Shown here piece by piece: positions 37,963-53,506 of a stretch of DNA of 64,000 bases. The notes beneath the pieces were generated by a model. It saw only the letters and a list, made by a program, of their open reading frames with translations, had not been told where the DNA came from and searched no databases. Numbering within the stretch: the stretch's first letter is position 1; each line of letters opens with the position of its first letter. A program made the position numbers and the translations under genes. This DNA is from Luidia sarsii (lineage: Eukaryota > Echinodermata > Asteroidea > Paxillosida > Luidiidae), in contig OX465103.1 in NCBI GenBank assembly GCA_949987565.1, forward strand, positions 14,738,774-14,802,773, in the 5' to 3' direction.

Positions 37963-40577
37963 ACAAGGATAACACCCCCTTTTACAGGACCAATTGCAAA
38001 AGGCGGGGGTCACGAGGCCAGGCGGAAAAAGGGTTTCCTTCCCCCAAAAGGCTTTTTACGGCCTCCAACAAACCACAGACAGCACACCGACATCACACCG
38101 ACAGCACACCAACAGCACATAGACAGCACACCGACAGCACACCGACAGCACACCGACAGCACACCTACAGCACTCAGACAGCACCCCGACACCACCCCGA
38201 CACCACTCCGACAGCACACTGACAGCACTCCGAGAGCTCACCGACAGCACACCAACAGCACACTAATGACACCAGACCAACAACCCACCGTCAGCACGAC
38301 AGCACACCGACACTACATCGACCATACAGCGACAGCACACTGACATTCCACCCACAGCACACCGTCACCCCACACACTCTCAGAGAAGTGAAGAAAAGAG
38401 GAGAAGGAAAACTGGCAAGAACCTTTGCTTAATCCTGAAACAAGGATAACACCCCCTTTCACAGGACCAATTGCAAAGGCGGGGGTCACGAGGCCAGGCG
38501 GAAAAAGGGTTTCCTTCCCCCTAAAGGCTTTTTACGGCCTCCAACAAACCACAGACAGCACACCGACATCACACCGACAGCACACCAACAGCACATAGAC
38601 AGCACACAGACAGCACACCCAAAGCACACTGACAGCACACCTACAGCACACAGACAGCACCCCGACACCACTCCGAGAGCTCACCGACAGCACACCAACA
38701 GCACACTAATGACAGCATACCAACAACCCACCGTCAGCACGACAGCACACCGACACTGCATCGACCATACTGCGACAGCACAACGAAAGCACACAGACAG
38801 CACACCAACAGCGAACCGACAAGCAAACCGATGGCCCACCGACAGCACACCAACAGCACACTGACAGCATACCAACAACCCACCATCAGCACGACAGCAC
38901 ACTGACACTCGTACATCGACCATACAGCGACAGCACACCCAAAGCACACAGACAGCACACTGACATTCCACCCACAGCACGCCGACACCCCACACACTCT
39001 CAGAGAAGTGAAGAAAAGAGTAGAAGGAAAACTGGCAAGAATCTTTGCTTGATCCTGAAACAAGGATAACACCCCCTTTTACAGGACCAATTGCAAAGGC
39101 GGGGGTCACGAGGCCAGGCGGAAAAAGGGTTTCCTTCCCCCAAAAGGCTTTTGACGGCCTCCAAAAAACCACCGACAGCACACCGACATCACACCGACAG
39201 CACACCAACAGCACACCGACAGCACACCGACAGCACACCGACAGCACACCTACATGTACAGCACTCAGACAGCACCCCGACACCACTCCGACAGCACACC
39301 GACAGCACACCAACAGCACACTGACAGCATACCAAAAACCCACCGTCAGCACGACAGCACACCGACACTACATCGACCATACAGCGACAGCACACTGACA
39401 TTCCACCCACAGCACACCGTCACCGCACACACTCTCAGAGAAGTGAAGAAAAGAGAAGAAGGAAAACTGGCAAGAACCTTTGCTTAATCCTGAAACAAGG
39501 ATAACACCCCCTTTCACAGGACCAATTGCAAAGGCGGGGGTCACGAGGCCAGGCGGAAAAAGGGTTTCCTTCCCCCTAAAGGCTTTTTACGGCCTCCAAC
39601 AAACCACAGACAGCACACCGACATCACACAGACAGCACACCGACATCACACCGACAGCACACCGACAGCACACCGAAAGCACACTGACAGCACACCTACA
39701 GCACACAGACAGCACCCGACACCACTCCGAGATCTCACCGACAGCACACCAACAGCACACTAATGACAGCATACCAACAACCCACCGTCAGCACGACAGC
39801 ACACCAACACTGCATCGACCATACAACGACAGCACAACGAAAGCACACAGACAGCACACCAACAGCGAACCGACAAGCACACCGATGGCCCACCGACAGC
39901 ACACCAACAGCACACTGACAGCATACCAACAACCCACCATCAGCACGACAGCACACTGACACTACATCGACCATACAGCGACAGCACACCCAAAGCACAC
40001 AGACAGCACACTGACATTCCACCCACAGCACGCCGACACCCCACACACTCTCAGAGAAGTGAAGAAAAGAGTAGAAGGAAAACTGGCAAGAATCTTTACT
40101 TGATCCTGAAACAAGGATAACACCCCCTTTTACAGGACCAATTGCAAAGGCGGGGGTCACGAGGCCAGGCGGAAAAAGGGTTTCCTTCCCCCAAAAAGGC
40201 TTTTGACGGCCTCCAACAAACCACCGACAGCACACCGACATCACACCGACAGCACACCGACAGCACACCGACACTGCATCGACCATACTGCGACAGCACA
40301 ACGTAAGCACACAGACAGCACACCAACAGCGAACCGACAAGCAAACCGATGGCCCACCGACAGCACACCAACAGGACACTGACAGCATACCAACAACCCA
40401 CCATCAGCACGACAGCACACTGACACTCGTACATCGACCATACAGCGACAGCACACCCAAAGCACACAGACAGCACACTGACATTCCACCCACAGCACGC
40501 CGACACCCCACACACTCTCAGAGAAGTGAAGAAAAGAGTAGAAGGAAAACTGGCAAGAATCTTTGCTTGATCCTGAA
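37963..40577. repeat. 2615-bp higher-order repeat, copy 2
   Basis: Starts are 37963, 38440, 39060, 39495 and 40111, all exactly 2615 bp after copy 1. Shared oddities include CTCCAAAAAACC near 39160 (for CTCCAACAAACC), CACACCAACACTGC near 39801 and CACCAACAGGACAC near 40366. These confirm duplication of a unit already carrying those changes. Confidence 0.93.
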
Positions 40578-41193
40578 ACAAGGATAACACCCCCTTTTAC
40601 AGGACCAATTGCAAAGGCGGGGGTCACGAGGCCAGGCGGAAAAAGGGTTTCCTTCCCCCTAAAGGCTTTTTACGGCCTCCAACAAACCACAGACAGCACA
40701 CCGACATCACTCAGACAGCACACCGACATCACACCGACAGCACACCGACAGCACACCGAAAGCACACTGACAGCACACCTACAGCACACAGACAGCACCC
40801 GACACCACTCCGAGATATCACCGACAGCACACCAACAGCACACTAATGACAGCATACCAACAACCCACCGTCAGCACGACAGCACACCGACACTGCATCG
40901 ACCATACAACGACAGCACAACGAAAGCACACAGACAGCACACCAACAGCGAACCGACAAGCACACCGATGGCCCACCGACAGCACACCAACAGCACACTG
41001 ACAGCATACCAACAACCCACCATCAGCACAACAGCACACTGACACTACATCGACCATACAGCGACAGCACACCCAAAGCACACAGACAGCACACTGACAT
41101 TCCACCCACAGCACGCCGACACCCCACACACTCTCAGAGAAGTGAAGAAAAGAGTAGAAGAAAAACTGGCAAGAATCTTTAATTGATCCTGAA
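40578..41193. repeat. Long monomer with B-left front, 616 bp
   Basis: It combines a TTTTAC left flank with CCCTAAAGG and TTTTTACGG, so it is a junction/core recombinant. It carries CATCACTCAGAC near 40706 and GAGATATC near 40812 in place of the BglII-type GAGATCTC. It ends with the unusual GAAGAAAAACTGG and TTTAATTGATCC, a combination repeated only near 50751-50776. Confidence 0.8.
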
Positions 41194-44100
41194 ACAAGGA
41201 TAACACCCCCTTTTACAGGACCAATTGCAAAGGCGGGGGTCACGAGGCCAGGCGGAAAAAGGGTTTCCTTCCCCCAAAAAGGCTTTTGACGGCCTCCAAC
41301 AAACCACAGACAGCACACCGACATCACACCGACAGCACACCAACAGCACATAGACAGCACACCGACAGCACACCGACAGCACACCGACAGCACACCTACA
41401 GCACTCAGACAGCACCCCGACACCACCCCGACACCACTCCGACAGCACACTGACAGCACTCCGAGAGCTCACCGACAGCACACCAACAGCACACTAATGA
41501 CACCAGACCAACAACCCACCGTCAGCACGACAGCACACCGACACTACATCGACCATACAGCGACAGCACACTGACATTCCACCCACAGCACACCGTCACC
41601 CCACACACTCTCAGAGAAGTGAAGAAAAGAGGAGAAGGAAAACTGGCAAGAACCTTTGCTTAATCCTGAAACAAGGATAACACCCCCTTTCACAGGACCA
41701 ATTGCAAAGGCGGGGGTCACGAGGCCAGGCGGAAAAAGGGTTTCCTTCCCCCTAAAGGCTTTTTACGGCCTCCAACAAACCACAGACAGCACACCGACAT
41801 CACACCGACAGCACACCAACAGCACATAGACAGCACACCGACAGCACACCCAAAGCACACTGACAGCACACCTACAGCACACAGACAGCACCCCGACACC
41901 ACTCCGAGAGCTCACCGACAGCACACCAACAGCACACTAATGACAGCATACCAACAACCCACCGTCAGCACGACAGCACACCGACACTGCATCGACCATA
42001 CTGCGACAGCACAACGAAAGCACACAGACAGCACACCAACAGCGAACCGACAAGCAAACCGATGGCCCACCGACAGCACACCAACAGCACACTGACAGCA
42101 TACCAACAACCCACCATCAGCACGACAGCACACTGACACTCGTACATCGACCATACAGCGACAGCACACCCAAAGCACACAGACAGCACACTGACATTCC
42201 ACCCACAGCACGCCGACACCCCACACACTCTCAGAGAAGTGAAAAAAAGAGTAGAAGGAAAACTGGCAAGAATCTTTGCTTGATCCTGAAACAAGGATAA
42301 CACCCCCTTTTACAGGACCAATTGCAAAAGGCGGGGGTCACGAGGCCAGGCGGAAAAAGGGTTTCCTTCCCCCAAAAGGCTTTTTACGGCCTCCAACAAA
42401 CCACAGACAGCACACCGACATCACACCGACAGCACACCAACAGCACATAGACAGCACACCGACAGCACACCGACAGCACACCGACAGCAAACCTACAGCA
42501 CTCAGACAGCACCCCGACACCACCCCGACACCACTCCGACAGCACACTGACAGCACTCCGAGAGCTCACCGACAGCACACCAACAGCACACTAATGACAC
42601 CAGACCAACAACCCACCGTCAGCACGACAGCACACCGACACTACATCGACCATACAGCGACAGCACACTGACATTCCACCCACAGCACACCGTCACCCCA
42701 CACACTCTCAGAGAAGTGAAGAAAAGAGGAGAAGGAAAACTGGCAAGAACCTTTGCTTAATCCTGAAACAAGGATAACACCCCCTTTCACAGGACCAATT
42801 GCAAAGGCGGGGGTCACGAGGCCAGGCGGAAAAAGGGTTTCCTTCCCCCTAAAGGCTTTTTACGGCCTCCAACAAACCACAGACAGCACACCGACATCAC
42901 ACCGACAGCACACCAACAGCACATAGACAGCACACAGACAGCACACCCAAAGCACACTGACAGCACACCTACAGCACACAGACAGCACCCCGACACCACT
43001 CCGAGAGCTCACCGACAGCACACCAACAGCACACTAATGACAGCATACCAACAACCCACCGTCAGCACGACAGCACACCGACACTGCATCGACCATACTG
43101 CGACAGCACAACGAAAGCACACAGACAGCACACCAACAGCGAACCGACAAGCAAACCGATGGCCCACCGACAGCACACCAACAGCACACTGACAGCATAC
43201 CAACAACCCACCATCAGCACGACAGCACACTGACACTCGTACATCGACCATACAGCGACAGCACACCCAAAGCACACAGACAGCACACTGACATTCCACC
43301 CACAGCACGCCGACACCCCACACACTCTCAGAGAAGTGAAGAAAAGAGTAGAAGGAAAACTGGCAAGAATCTTTGCTTGATCCTGAAACAAGGATAACAC
43401 CCCCTTTTACAGGACCAATTGCAAAGGCGGGGGTCACGAGGCCAGGCGGAAAAAGGGTTTCCTTCCCCCAAAAGGCTTTTGACGGCCTCCAAAAAACCAC
43501 CGACAGCACACCGACATCACACCGACAGCACACCGACAGCACACCGACACTGCATCGACCATACTGCGACAGCACAACGTAAGCACACAGACAGCACACC
43601 AACAGCGAACCGACAAGCAAACCGATGGCCCACCGACAGCACACCAACAGGACACTGACAGCATACCAACAACCCACCATCAGCACGACAGCACACTGAC
43701 ACTCGTACATCGACCATACAGCGACAGCACACCCAAAGCACACAGACAGCACACTGACATTCCACCCACAGCACGCCGACACCCCACACACTCTCAGAGA
43801 AGTGAAGAAAAGAGTAGAAGGAAAACTGGCAAGAATCTTTGCTTGATCCTGAAACAAGGATAACACCCCCTTTTACAGGACCAATTGCAAAGGCGGGGGT
43901 CACGAGGCCAGGCGGAAAAAAGGTTTCCTTCCCCCTAAAGGCTTTTGACGGCCTCCAACAAACCACCGACAGCACACCGACATCACACCGACAGCACACC
44001 AACAGCACACCGACAGCACACCGACAGCACACCGACAGCACACCTACATGTACAGCACTCAGACAGCACCCCGACACCACTCCGACAGCACACCGACAGC

Positions 44101-47100
44101 ACACCAACAGCACACTGACAGCATACCAAAAACCCACCGTCAGCACGACAGCACACCGACACTACATCGACCATACAGCGACAGCACACTGACATTCCAC
44201 CCACAGCACACCGTCACCGCACACACTCTCAGAGAAGTGAAGAAAAGAGAAGAAGGAAAACTGGCAAGAACCTTTGCTTAATCCTGAAACAAGGATAACA
44301 CCCCCTTTCACAGGACCAATTGCAAAGGCGGGGGTCACGAGGCCAGGCGGAAAAAGGGTTTCCTTCCCCCTAAAGGCTTTTTACGGCCTCCAACAAACCA
44401 CAGACAGCACACCGACATCACACAGATTGCACACCGACATCACACCGACAGCACACCGACAGCACACCGAAAGCACACTGACAGCACACCTACAGCACAC
44501 AGACAGCACCCGACACCACTCCGAGATCTCACCGACAGCACACCAACAGCACACTAATGACAGCATACCAACAACCCACCGTCAGCACGACAGCACACCA
44601 ACACTGCATCGACCATACAACGACAGCACAACGAAAGGACACAGACAGCACACCAACAGCGAACCGACAAGCACACCGATGGCCCACCGACAGCACACCA
44701 ACAGCACACTGACAGCATACCAACAACCCACCATCAGCACGACAGCACACTGACACTACATCGACCATACAGCGACAGCACACCCAAAGCACACAGACAG
44801 CACACTGACATTCCACCCACAGCACGCCGACACCCCACACACTCTCAGAGAAGTGAAGAAAAGAGTAGAAGGAAAACTGGCAAGAATCTTTACTTGATCC
44901 TGAAACAAGGATAACCCCCCCTTTTACAGGACCAATTGCAAAGGCGGGGGTCACGAGGCCAGGCGGAAAAAGGGTTTCCTTCCCCCAAAAAGGCTTTTGA
45001 CGGCCTCCAACAAACCACCGACAGCACACCGACATCACACCGACAGCACACCGACAGCACACCGACACTGCATCGACCATACTGCGACAGCACAACGTAA
45101 GCACACAGACAGCACACCAACAGCGAACCGACAAGCAAACCGATGGCCCACCGACAGCACACCAACAGGACACTGACAGCATACCAACAACCCACCATCA
45201 GCACGACAGCACACTGACACTCGTACATCGACCATACAGCGACAGCACACCCAAAGCACACAGACAGCACACTGACATTCCACCCACAGCACGCCGACAC
45301 CCCACACACTCTCAGAGAAGTGAAGAAAAGAGTAGAAGGAAAACTGGCAAGAATCTTTGCTTGATCCTGAAACAAGGATAACACCCCCTTTTACAGGACC
45401 AATTGCAAAGGCGGGGGTCACGAGGCCAGGCGGAAAAAGGGTTTCCTTCCCCCTAAAGGCTTTTTACGGCCTCCAACAAACCACAGACAGCACACCGACA
45501 TCACACCGACAGCACACCAACAGCACATAGACAGCACACCGACAGCACACCGAAAGCACACTGACAGCACACCTACAGCACCCCGACACCACTCCGAGAG
45601 CTCACCGACAGCACACCAACAGCACACTAATGACAGCATACCAACAACCCACCGTCAGCACGACAGCACACCGACACTGCATCGACCATACAACGACAGC
45701 ACAACGAAAGCACACAGACAGCACACCAACAGCGAACCGACAAGCACACCGATGGCCCACCGACAGCACACCAACAGCACACTGACAGCATACCAACAAC
45801 CCACCATCAGCACGACAGCACACTGACACTACATCGACCATACAGCGACAGCACACCCAAAGCACACAGACAGCACACTGACATTCCACCCACAGCACGC
45901 CGACACCCCACACACTCTCAGAGAAGTGAAGAAAAGAGTAGAAGGAAAACTGGCAAGAATCTTTACTTGATCCTGAAACAAGGATAACACCCCCTTTTAC
46001 AGGACCAATTGCAAAGGCGGGGATCACGAGGACAGGCGGAAAAAGGGTTTCCTTCCCCCAAAAAGGCTTTTGACGGCCTCCAACAAACCACCGACAGCAC
46101 ACCGACATCACACCGACAGCACACCAATAGCACACCGACAGCACACCGACACTGCATCGACCATACTGCGACAGCACAACGTAAGCACACAGACAGCACA
46201 CCAACAGCGAACCGACAAGCAAACCGATGTCCCACCGACAGCACACCAACAGCACACTGACAGCATACCAACAACCCACCATCAGCACGACAGCACACTG
46301 ACACTCGTACATCGACCATACAGCGACAGCACACCCAAAGCACACAGACAGCACACTGACATTCCACCCACAGCACGCCAACACCCCACACACTCTCAGA
46401 GAAGTGAAGAAAAGAGTAGAAGGAAAACTGGCAAGAATCTTTGCTTGATCCTGAAACAAGGATAACACCCCCTTTTACAGGACCAATTGCAAAGGCGGGG
46501 GTAACGAGGCCAGGCGGAAAAAGGGTTTCCTTCCCCCAAAAGGCTTTTGACGGCCTCCAACAAACCACCGACATCACACCGACAGCACACAAACAGCACA
46601 CCAACAGCACATAGACAGCACACCGACAGCACACCGACAGCACACCGACAGCACACCTACAGCACTCAGACAGCACCCCGACACCACCCCGACACCACTC
46701 CGACAGCACACCGACAGCACTCCGAGAGCTCACCGACAGCACACCAACAGCACACTAATGACACCATACCAACAACCCACCGTCAGCACGACAGCACACC
46801 GACAATACATCGACCATACAGCGACAGCACACTGACATTCCACCCACAGCACACCATCACCCCACACACTCTCAGAGAAGTGAAGAAAAGAGAAGAAGGA
46901 AAACTGGCAAGAACCTTTGCTTAATCCTGAAACAAGGATAACACCCCCTTTCACTGGACCAATTACAAAGGCGGGGGTCACGAGGCCAGGCGGAAAAAGG
47001 GTTTCCTTCCCCCAAAAGGCTTTTTACGGCCTCCAACAAACCACAGACAGCACACCGACATCACATCGACAGCACACCGACATCACACCTACAGCACACC

Positions 47101-47987
47101 GACAGCACACCCAAAGCACACTGACAGCACACCTACAGCACACAGACAGCACCCTGACACCACTCCGAGATCTCACCGACAGCACACCAACAGCACACTA
47201 ATGACAGCATACCAACAACCCACCGTCAGCACGACAGCACACCGACACTGCATCAACCATACAGCGACAGCACAACAAAAGCACACAGACAGCACACCAA
47301 CAGCGAACCGACAAGCACACCGATGGCCCACCGACAGCACACCAACAGCACACTGACAGCATACCAACAACCCACCATCACCACGACAGCACACTGACAC
47401 TCGTACATCGACCATACAGCGACAGCACACCCAAAGCACACAGACAGCACACTGACATTCCACCCACAGCACGCCGAAACCCCACACACTCTCAGAGAAG
47501 TGAAGAAAAGAGTAGAAGGAAAACTGGCAAGAATCTTTGCTTGATCCTGAAACAAGGATAACACCCCCTTTTACAGGACCAATTGCAAAAGGCGGGGGTC
47601 ACGAGGCCAGGCGGAAAAAGGGTTTCCTTCCCCCAAAAGGCTTTTGACGGCCTCCAACAAACCACCGACAGCACACCGACATCACACCGACAGCACACCG
47701 ACAGCACACCGACAGCACACCGACAGCACACCGACAGCACACCGACAGCACACCTACATGTACAGCACTCAGACAGCACCCCGACACCACTCCGACAGCA
47801 CACCGACAGCACACTGACAGCATACCAACAACCCACCGTCAGCACGACAGCACACCGACACTACATCGACCATACAGCGACAGCACACTGACATTCCACC
47901 CACAGCACACCGTCACCCGACACACTCTCAGAGAAGTGAAGAAAAGAGAAGAAGGAAAACTGGCAAGAACCTTTGCTTAATCCGGAA
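41194..47987. repeat. Large duplicated block, copy 1
   Basis: Starts are 41194, 41671, 42291, 42768, 43388, 43854, 44289, 44905, 45372, 45978, 46456, 46932 and 47552. The lengths are 477, 620, 477, 620, 466, 435, 616, 467, 606, 478, 476, 620 and 436. It matches 50784-57634 monomer for monomer with two exceptions. Offsets are 9590 at the start, 10119 in the middle and 9647 from 44289 on. Shared private changes include CACTGGACC near 46953 and 56600, and TCACCACGACAGC near 47378 and 57025. Confidence 0.85.
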
Positions 47988-50783
47988 ACAAGGATAACAC
48001 CCCCTTTCACAGGACCAATTGCAAAGGCGGGGGTCACGAGGCCAGGCGGAAAAAGGGTTTCCTTCCCCCTAAAGGCTTTTTACGGCCTCCAACAAACCAC
48101 AGACAGCACACCGACATCACAGACAGCACACCGACATCACACCGACAGCACACCGACAGCACACCCAAAGCACACTGACAGCACACCTACAGCACACCTA
48201 CAGCACACAGACAGCACCCGACACCACTCCGAGATCTCACCGACAGCACACCAACAGCACACTAATGACAGCATACCAACAACCCACCATCAGCACGACA
48301 GCACACCGACACTGCATCGACCATACAACGACAGCACAACGAAAGCACACAGACAGCACACCAACAGCGAACCGACAAGCACACCGATGGCCCACCGACA
48401 GCACACCAACAGCACACTGACAGCATACCAACAACCCACCATCAGCACGACAGCACACTGACACTACATCGACCATACAGCGACAGCACACCCAAAGCAC
48501 ACAGACAGCACACTGACATTCCACCCACAGCACGCCGACACCCCACACACTCTCAGAGAAGTGAAGAAAAGAGTAGAAGGAAAACTGGAAAAAATCTTTA
48601 CTTGATCCTGAAACAAGGATAACACCCCCTTTTACAGGACCAATTGCAAAGGCGGGGGTCACGAGGCCAGGCGGAAAAAGGGTTTCCTTCCCCCAAAAGG
48701 CTTTTGATGGCCTCCAACAAACCACCGACAGCACACCGACATCACACCGACAGCACACCAACAGCACACCGACAGCACACCGACAGCACACCGACACTGC
48801 ATCGACCATACTGCGACAGCACAACGAAAGCACACAGACAGCACACCAACAGCGAACCGACAATCAAACCGATGGCCCACCGACAGAACACGAACAGCAC
48901 ACTGACAGCATACCAACAACCCACCATCAGCACGACAGCACACTGACACTCGTACATCGACCATACAGCGACAGCACACCCAAAGCACACAGACAGCACA
49001 CTGACATTCCACCCACAGCACGCCGACACCCCACACACTCTCAGAGAAGTGAAGAAAAGAGTAGAAGGAAAACTGGCAAGAATCTTTGCTTGATCCTGAA
49101 ACAAGGATAACACCCCCTTTTACAGGACCAATTGCAAAGGCGGGGGTCACGAGGCCAGGCGGAAAAAGGGTTTCCTTCCCCCAAAAGGCTTTTGACGGCC
49201 TCCAACAAACCACCGACATCACACCGACAGCACACCGACAGCACACCAACAGCACATAGACAGCACACCGACAGCACACCTACAGCACTCAGACAGCACC
49301 CCGACACCACCCCGACACCACTCCGACAGCACACTGACAGCACTCCGAGAGCTCACCGACAGCACACCAACAGCACACTAATGACACCATACCAACAACC
49401 CACCGTCAGCACGACAGCACACCGACACTACATCGACCATACAGCGACAGCACACTGACATTCCACCCACAGCACACCGTCACCCCACACACTCTCAGAG
49501 AAGTGAAGAAAAGAGGAGAAGGAAAACTGGCAAGAACCTTTGCTTAATCCTGAAACAAGGATAACACCCCCTTTCACAGGACCAATTGCAAAGGCGGGGG
49601 TCACGAGGCCAGGCGGTAAAAGGGTTTCCTTCCCCCTAAAGGCTTTTTACGGTCTCCAACAAACCACAGACAGCACACCGACATCACACCGACAGCACAC
49701 CAACAGCACATAGACAGCACACCGACAGCACACCCAAAGCACACTGACAGCACACCTACAGCACACAGACAGCACCCCGACAACACTCCGAGAGCTCACC
49801 GACAGCACACCAACAGCACACTAATGACAGCATACCAACAACCCACCGTCAGCACGACAGCACACCGACACTGCATCGACCATACTGCGACAGCACAACG
49901 AAAGCACACAGACAGCACACCAACAGCGAACCGACAAGCAAACCGATGGCCCACCGACAGCACACCAACAGCACACTGACAGCATACCAACAACCCACCA
50001 TCAGCACGACAGCACACTGACACTCGTACATCGACAATACAGCGACAGCACACCCAAAGCACACAGACAGCACACTGACATTCCACCCACAGCACGCCGA
50101 CACCCCACACACTCTCAGAGAAGTGAAGAAAAGAGTAGAAGGAAAACTGGCAAGAATCTTTGCTTGATCCTGAAACAAGGATAACACCCCCTTTTACAGG
50201 ACCAATTGCAAAGGCGGGGGTCACGAGGCCAGGCGGAAAAAGGGTTTCCTTCCCCCAAAAGGCTTTTGACGGCCTCCAAAAAACCACCGACAGCACACCG
50301 ACATCACACCGACAGCACACCAACAGCACACCGACAGCACACCGACAGCACACCGACAGCACACCTACATGTACAGCACTCAGACAGCACCCCGACACCA
50401 CTCCGACAGCACACCGACAGCACACCAACAGCACACTGACAGCATACCAAAAACCCACCGTCAGCACGACAGCACACCGACACTGCATCGACCATACAAC
50501 GACAGCACAACGAAAGCACACAGACAGCACACCAACAGCGAACCGACAAGCACACCGATGGCCCACCGACAGCACACCAACAGCACACTGACAGCATACC
50601 AACAACCCACCATCAGCACGACAGCACACTGACACTACATCGACCATACAGCGACAGCACACCCAAAGCACACAGACAGCACACTGACATTCCACCCACA
50701 GCACGCCGACACCCCACACACTCTCAGAGAAGTGAAGAAAAGAGTAGAAGAAAAACTGGCAAGAATCTTTAATTGATCCTGAA
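47988..50783. repeat. Five monomers between the large duplicated blocks
   Basis: Starts are 47988, 48613, 49101, 49555 and 50175, with lengths 625, 488, 454, 620 and 609. Monomer 47988 begins after TCCGGAAAC. Monomer 49101 is the 476-bp class minus 22 bp (two units lost near 49275). Monomer 50175 joins a TACATGTA-bearing tract to a second CATCGACCATAC segment, so a short-type front has acquired a long-type tail. Single oddities are GGCGGTAAAAGGG near 49612 and CTGGAAAAAATC near 48586. Confidence 0.8.
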
Positions 50784-51501
50784 ACAAGGATAACACCCCC
50801 TTTTACAGGACCAATTGCAAAGGCGGGGGTCACGAGGCCAGGCGGAAAAAGGGTTTCCTTCCCCCAAAAAGGCTTTTGACGGCCTCCAACAAACCACAGA
50901 CAGCACACCGACATCACACCGACAGCACACCAACAGCACATAGACAGCACACCGACAGCACACCGACAGCACACCGACAGCACACCTACAGCACTCAGAC
51001 AGCACCCCGACACCACCCCGACACCACTCCGACAGCACACTGACAGCACTCCGAGAGCTCACCGACAGCACACCAACAGCACACTAATGACACCAGACCA
51101 ACAACCCACCGTCAGCACGACAGCACACCGACACTACATCGACCATACAGCGACAGCACACTGACATTCCACCCACAGCACACCGTCACCCCACACACTC
51201 TCAGAGAAGTGAAGAAAAGAGGAGAAGGAAAACTGGCAAGAACCTTTGCTTAATCCTGAAACAAGGATAACACCCCCTTTCACAGGACCAATTGCAAAGG
51301 CGGGGGTCACGAGGCCAGGCGGAAAAAGGGTTTCCTTCCCCCTAAAGGCTTTTTACGGCCTCCAACAAACCACAGACAGCACACCGACATCACACCGACA
51401 GCACACCAACAGCACATAGACAGCACACCGACAGCACACCCAAAGCACACTGACAGCACACCTACAGCACACAGACAGCACCCCGACACCACTCCGAGAG
51501 C

Positions 51502-52347
51502 TCACCGACAGCACACCAACAGCACACTAATGACAGCATACCAACAACCCACCGTCAGCACGACAGCACACCGACACTGCATCGACAATACAACGACAGC
51601 ACAACGTAAGCACACAGACAGCACACCAACAGCGAACCGACAAGCACACCGATGGCCCACTGACAGCACACCAACAGCACACTGACAGCATACCAACAAC
51701 CCACCATCAGCACGACAGCACACTGACACTACATCGACCATAAAGCGACAGCACACCCAAAGCACACAGACAGCACACTGACATTCCACCCACAGCACGC
51801 CGACACCCCACACACTCTCAGAGAAGTGAAGAAAAGAGTAGAAGGAAAACTGGCAAGAATCTTTACTTGATCCTGAAACAAGGATAACACCCCCTTTTAC
51901 AGGACCAATTGCAAAGGCGGGGGTGACGAGGCCAGGCGGAAAAAGGGTTTCCTTCCCCCAAAAGGCTTTTGACGGCCTCCAACAAACCACCGACAGCACA
52001 CCGACATCACACCGACAGCACACCGACATCACACAGACAGCACACCAACAGCACACTAATGACAGCATACCAACAACCCACCGTCAGCACGACAGCACAC
52101 CGACACTGCATCGACCATACTGCGACAGCACAACGAAAGCACACAGACAGCACACCAACAGCGAACCGACAAGCAAACCGATGGCCCACCGACAGCACAC
52201 CAACAGCACACTGACAGCATACCAACAACCCACCATCAGCACGACAGCACACTGACACTCGTACATCGACCATACAGCGACAGCACACCCAAAGCACACA
52301 GACAGCACACTGACATTCCACCCACAGCACGCCGACACCCCACACAC
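51502..52347. repeat. Patch near-identical to 3197-4042
   Basis: This segment reproduces 3197-4042 at a constant offset of 48305. It includes CATCGACAATACAACG, AACGTAAGCACAC, GCCCACTGACAGC and CATAAAGCGAC, a set that I see together only at about 3271-3437, 8868-9034 and here. Long reading frames through the two copies translate identically over 188 residues on one strand and 110 on the other. Similarity stops near CCGAGAGCTC (51494) on the left and near GTGAAAAAAAG (52360) on the right. Confidence 0.85.
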
Positions 52348-53506
52348 TCTCAGAGAAGTGAAAAAAAGAGTAGAAGGAAAACTGGCAAGAATCTTTGCTT
52401 GATCCTGAAACAAGGATAACACCCCCTTTTACAGGACCAATTGCAAAAGGCGGGGGTCACGAGGCCAGGCGGAAAAAGGGTTTCCTTCCCCCAAAAGGCT
52501 TTTTACGGCCTCCAACAAACCACAGACAGCACACCGACATCACACCGACAGCACATCAACAGCACATAGACAGCACACCGACAGCACACCGACAGCACAC
52601 CGACAGCACACCTACAGCACTCAGACAGCACCCCGACACCACCCCGACACCACTCCGACAGCACACTGACAGCACTCCGAGAGCTCACCGACAGCACACC
52701 AACAGCACACTAATGACACCAGACCAACAACCCACCGTCAGCACGACAGCACACCGACACTACATCGACCATACAGCGACAGCACACTGACATTCCACCC
52801 ACAGCACACCGTCACCCCACACACTCTCAGAGAAGTGAAGAAAAGAGGAGAAGGAAAACTGGCAAGAACCTTTGCTTAATCCTGAAACAAGGATAACACC
52901 CCCTTTCACAGGACCAATTGCAAAGGCGGGGGTCACGAGGCCAGGCGGAAAAAGGGTTTCCTTCCCCCTAAAGGCTTTTTACGGCCTCCAACAAACCACA
53001 GACAGCACACCGACATCACACCGACAGCACACCAACAGCACATAGACAGCACACAGACAGCACACCCAAAGCACACTGACAGCACACCTACAGCACACAG
53101 ACAGCACCCCGACACCACTCCGAGAGCTCACCGACAGCACACCAACAGCACACTAATGACAGCATACCAACAACCCACCGTCAGCACGACAGCACACCGA
53201 CACTGCATCGACCATACTGCGACAGCACAACGAAAGCACACAGACAGCACACCAACAGCGAACCGACAAGCAAACCGATGGCCCACCGACAGCACACCAA
53301 CAGCACACTGACAGCATACCAACAACCCACCATCAGCACGACAGCACACTGACACTCGTACATCGACCATACAGCGACAGCACACCCAAAGCACACAGAC
53401 AGCACACTGACATTCCACCCACAGCATGCCGACACCCCACACACTCTCAGAGAAGTGAAGAAAAGAGTAGAAGGAAAACTGGCAAGAATCTTTGCTTGAT
53501 CCTGAA

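Noticed and set aside
49796..51049. Minus-strand open frame of 417 codons
   Set aside because: It crosses three monomers, has the 11-residue period forced by the stop-free 11-bp unit and recurs in broken form throughout the array. It is a repeat artefact, not a gene.
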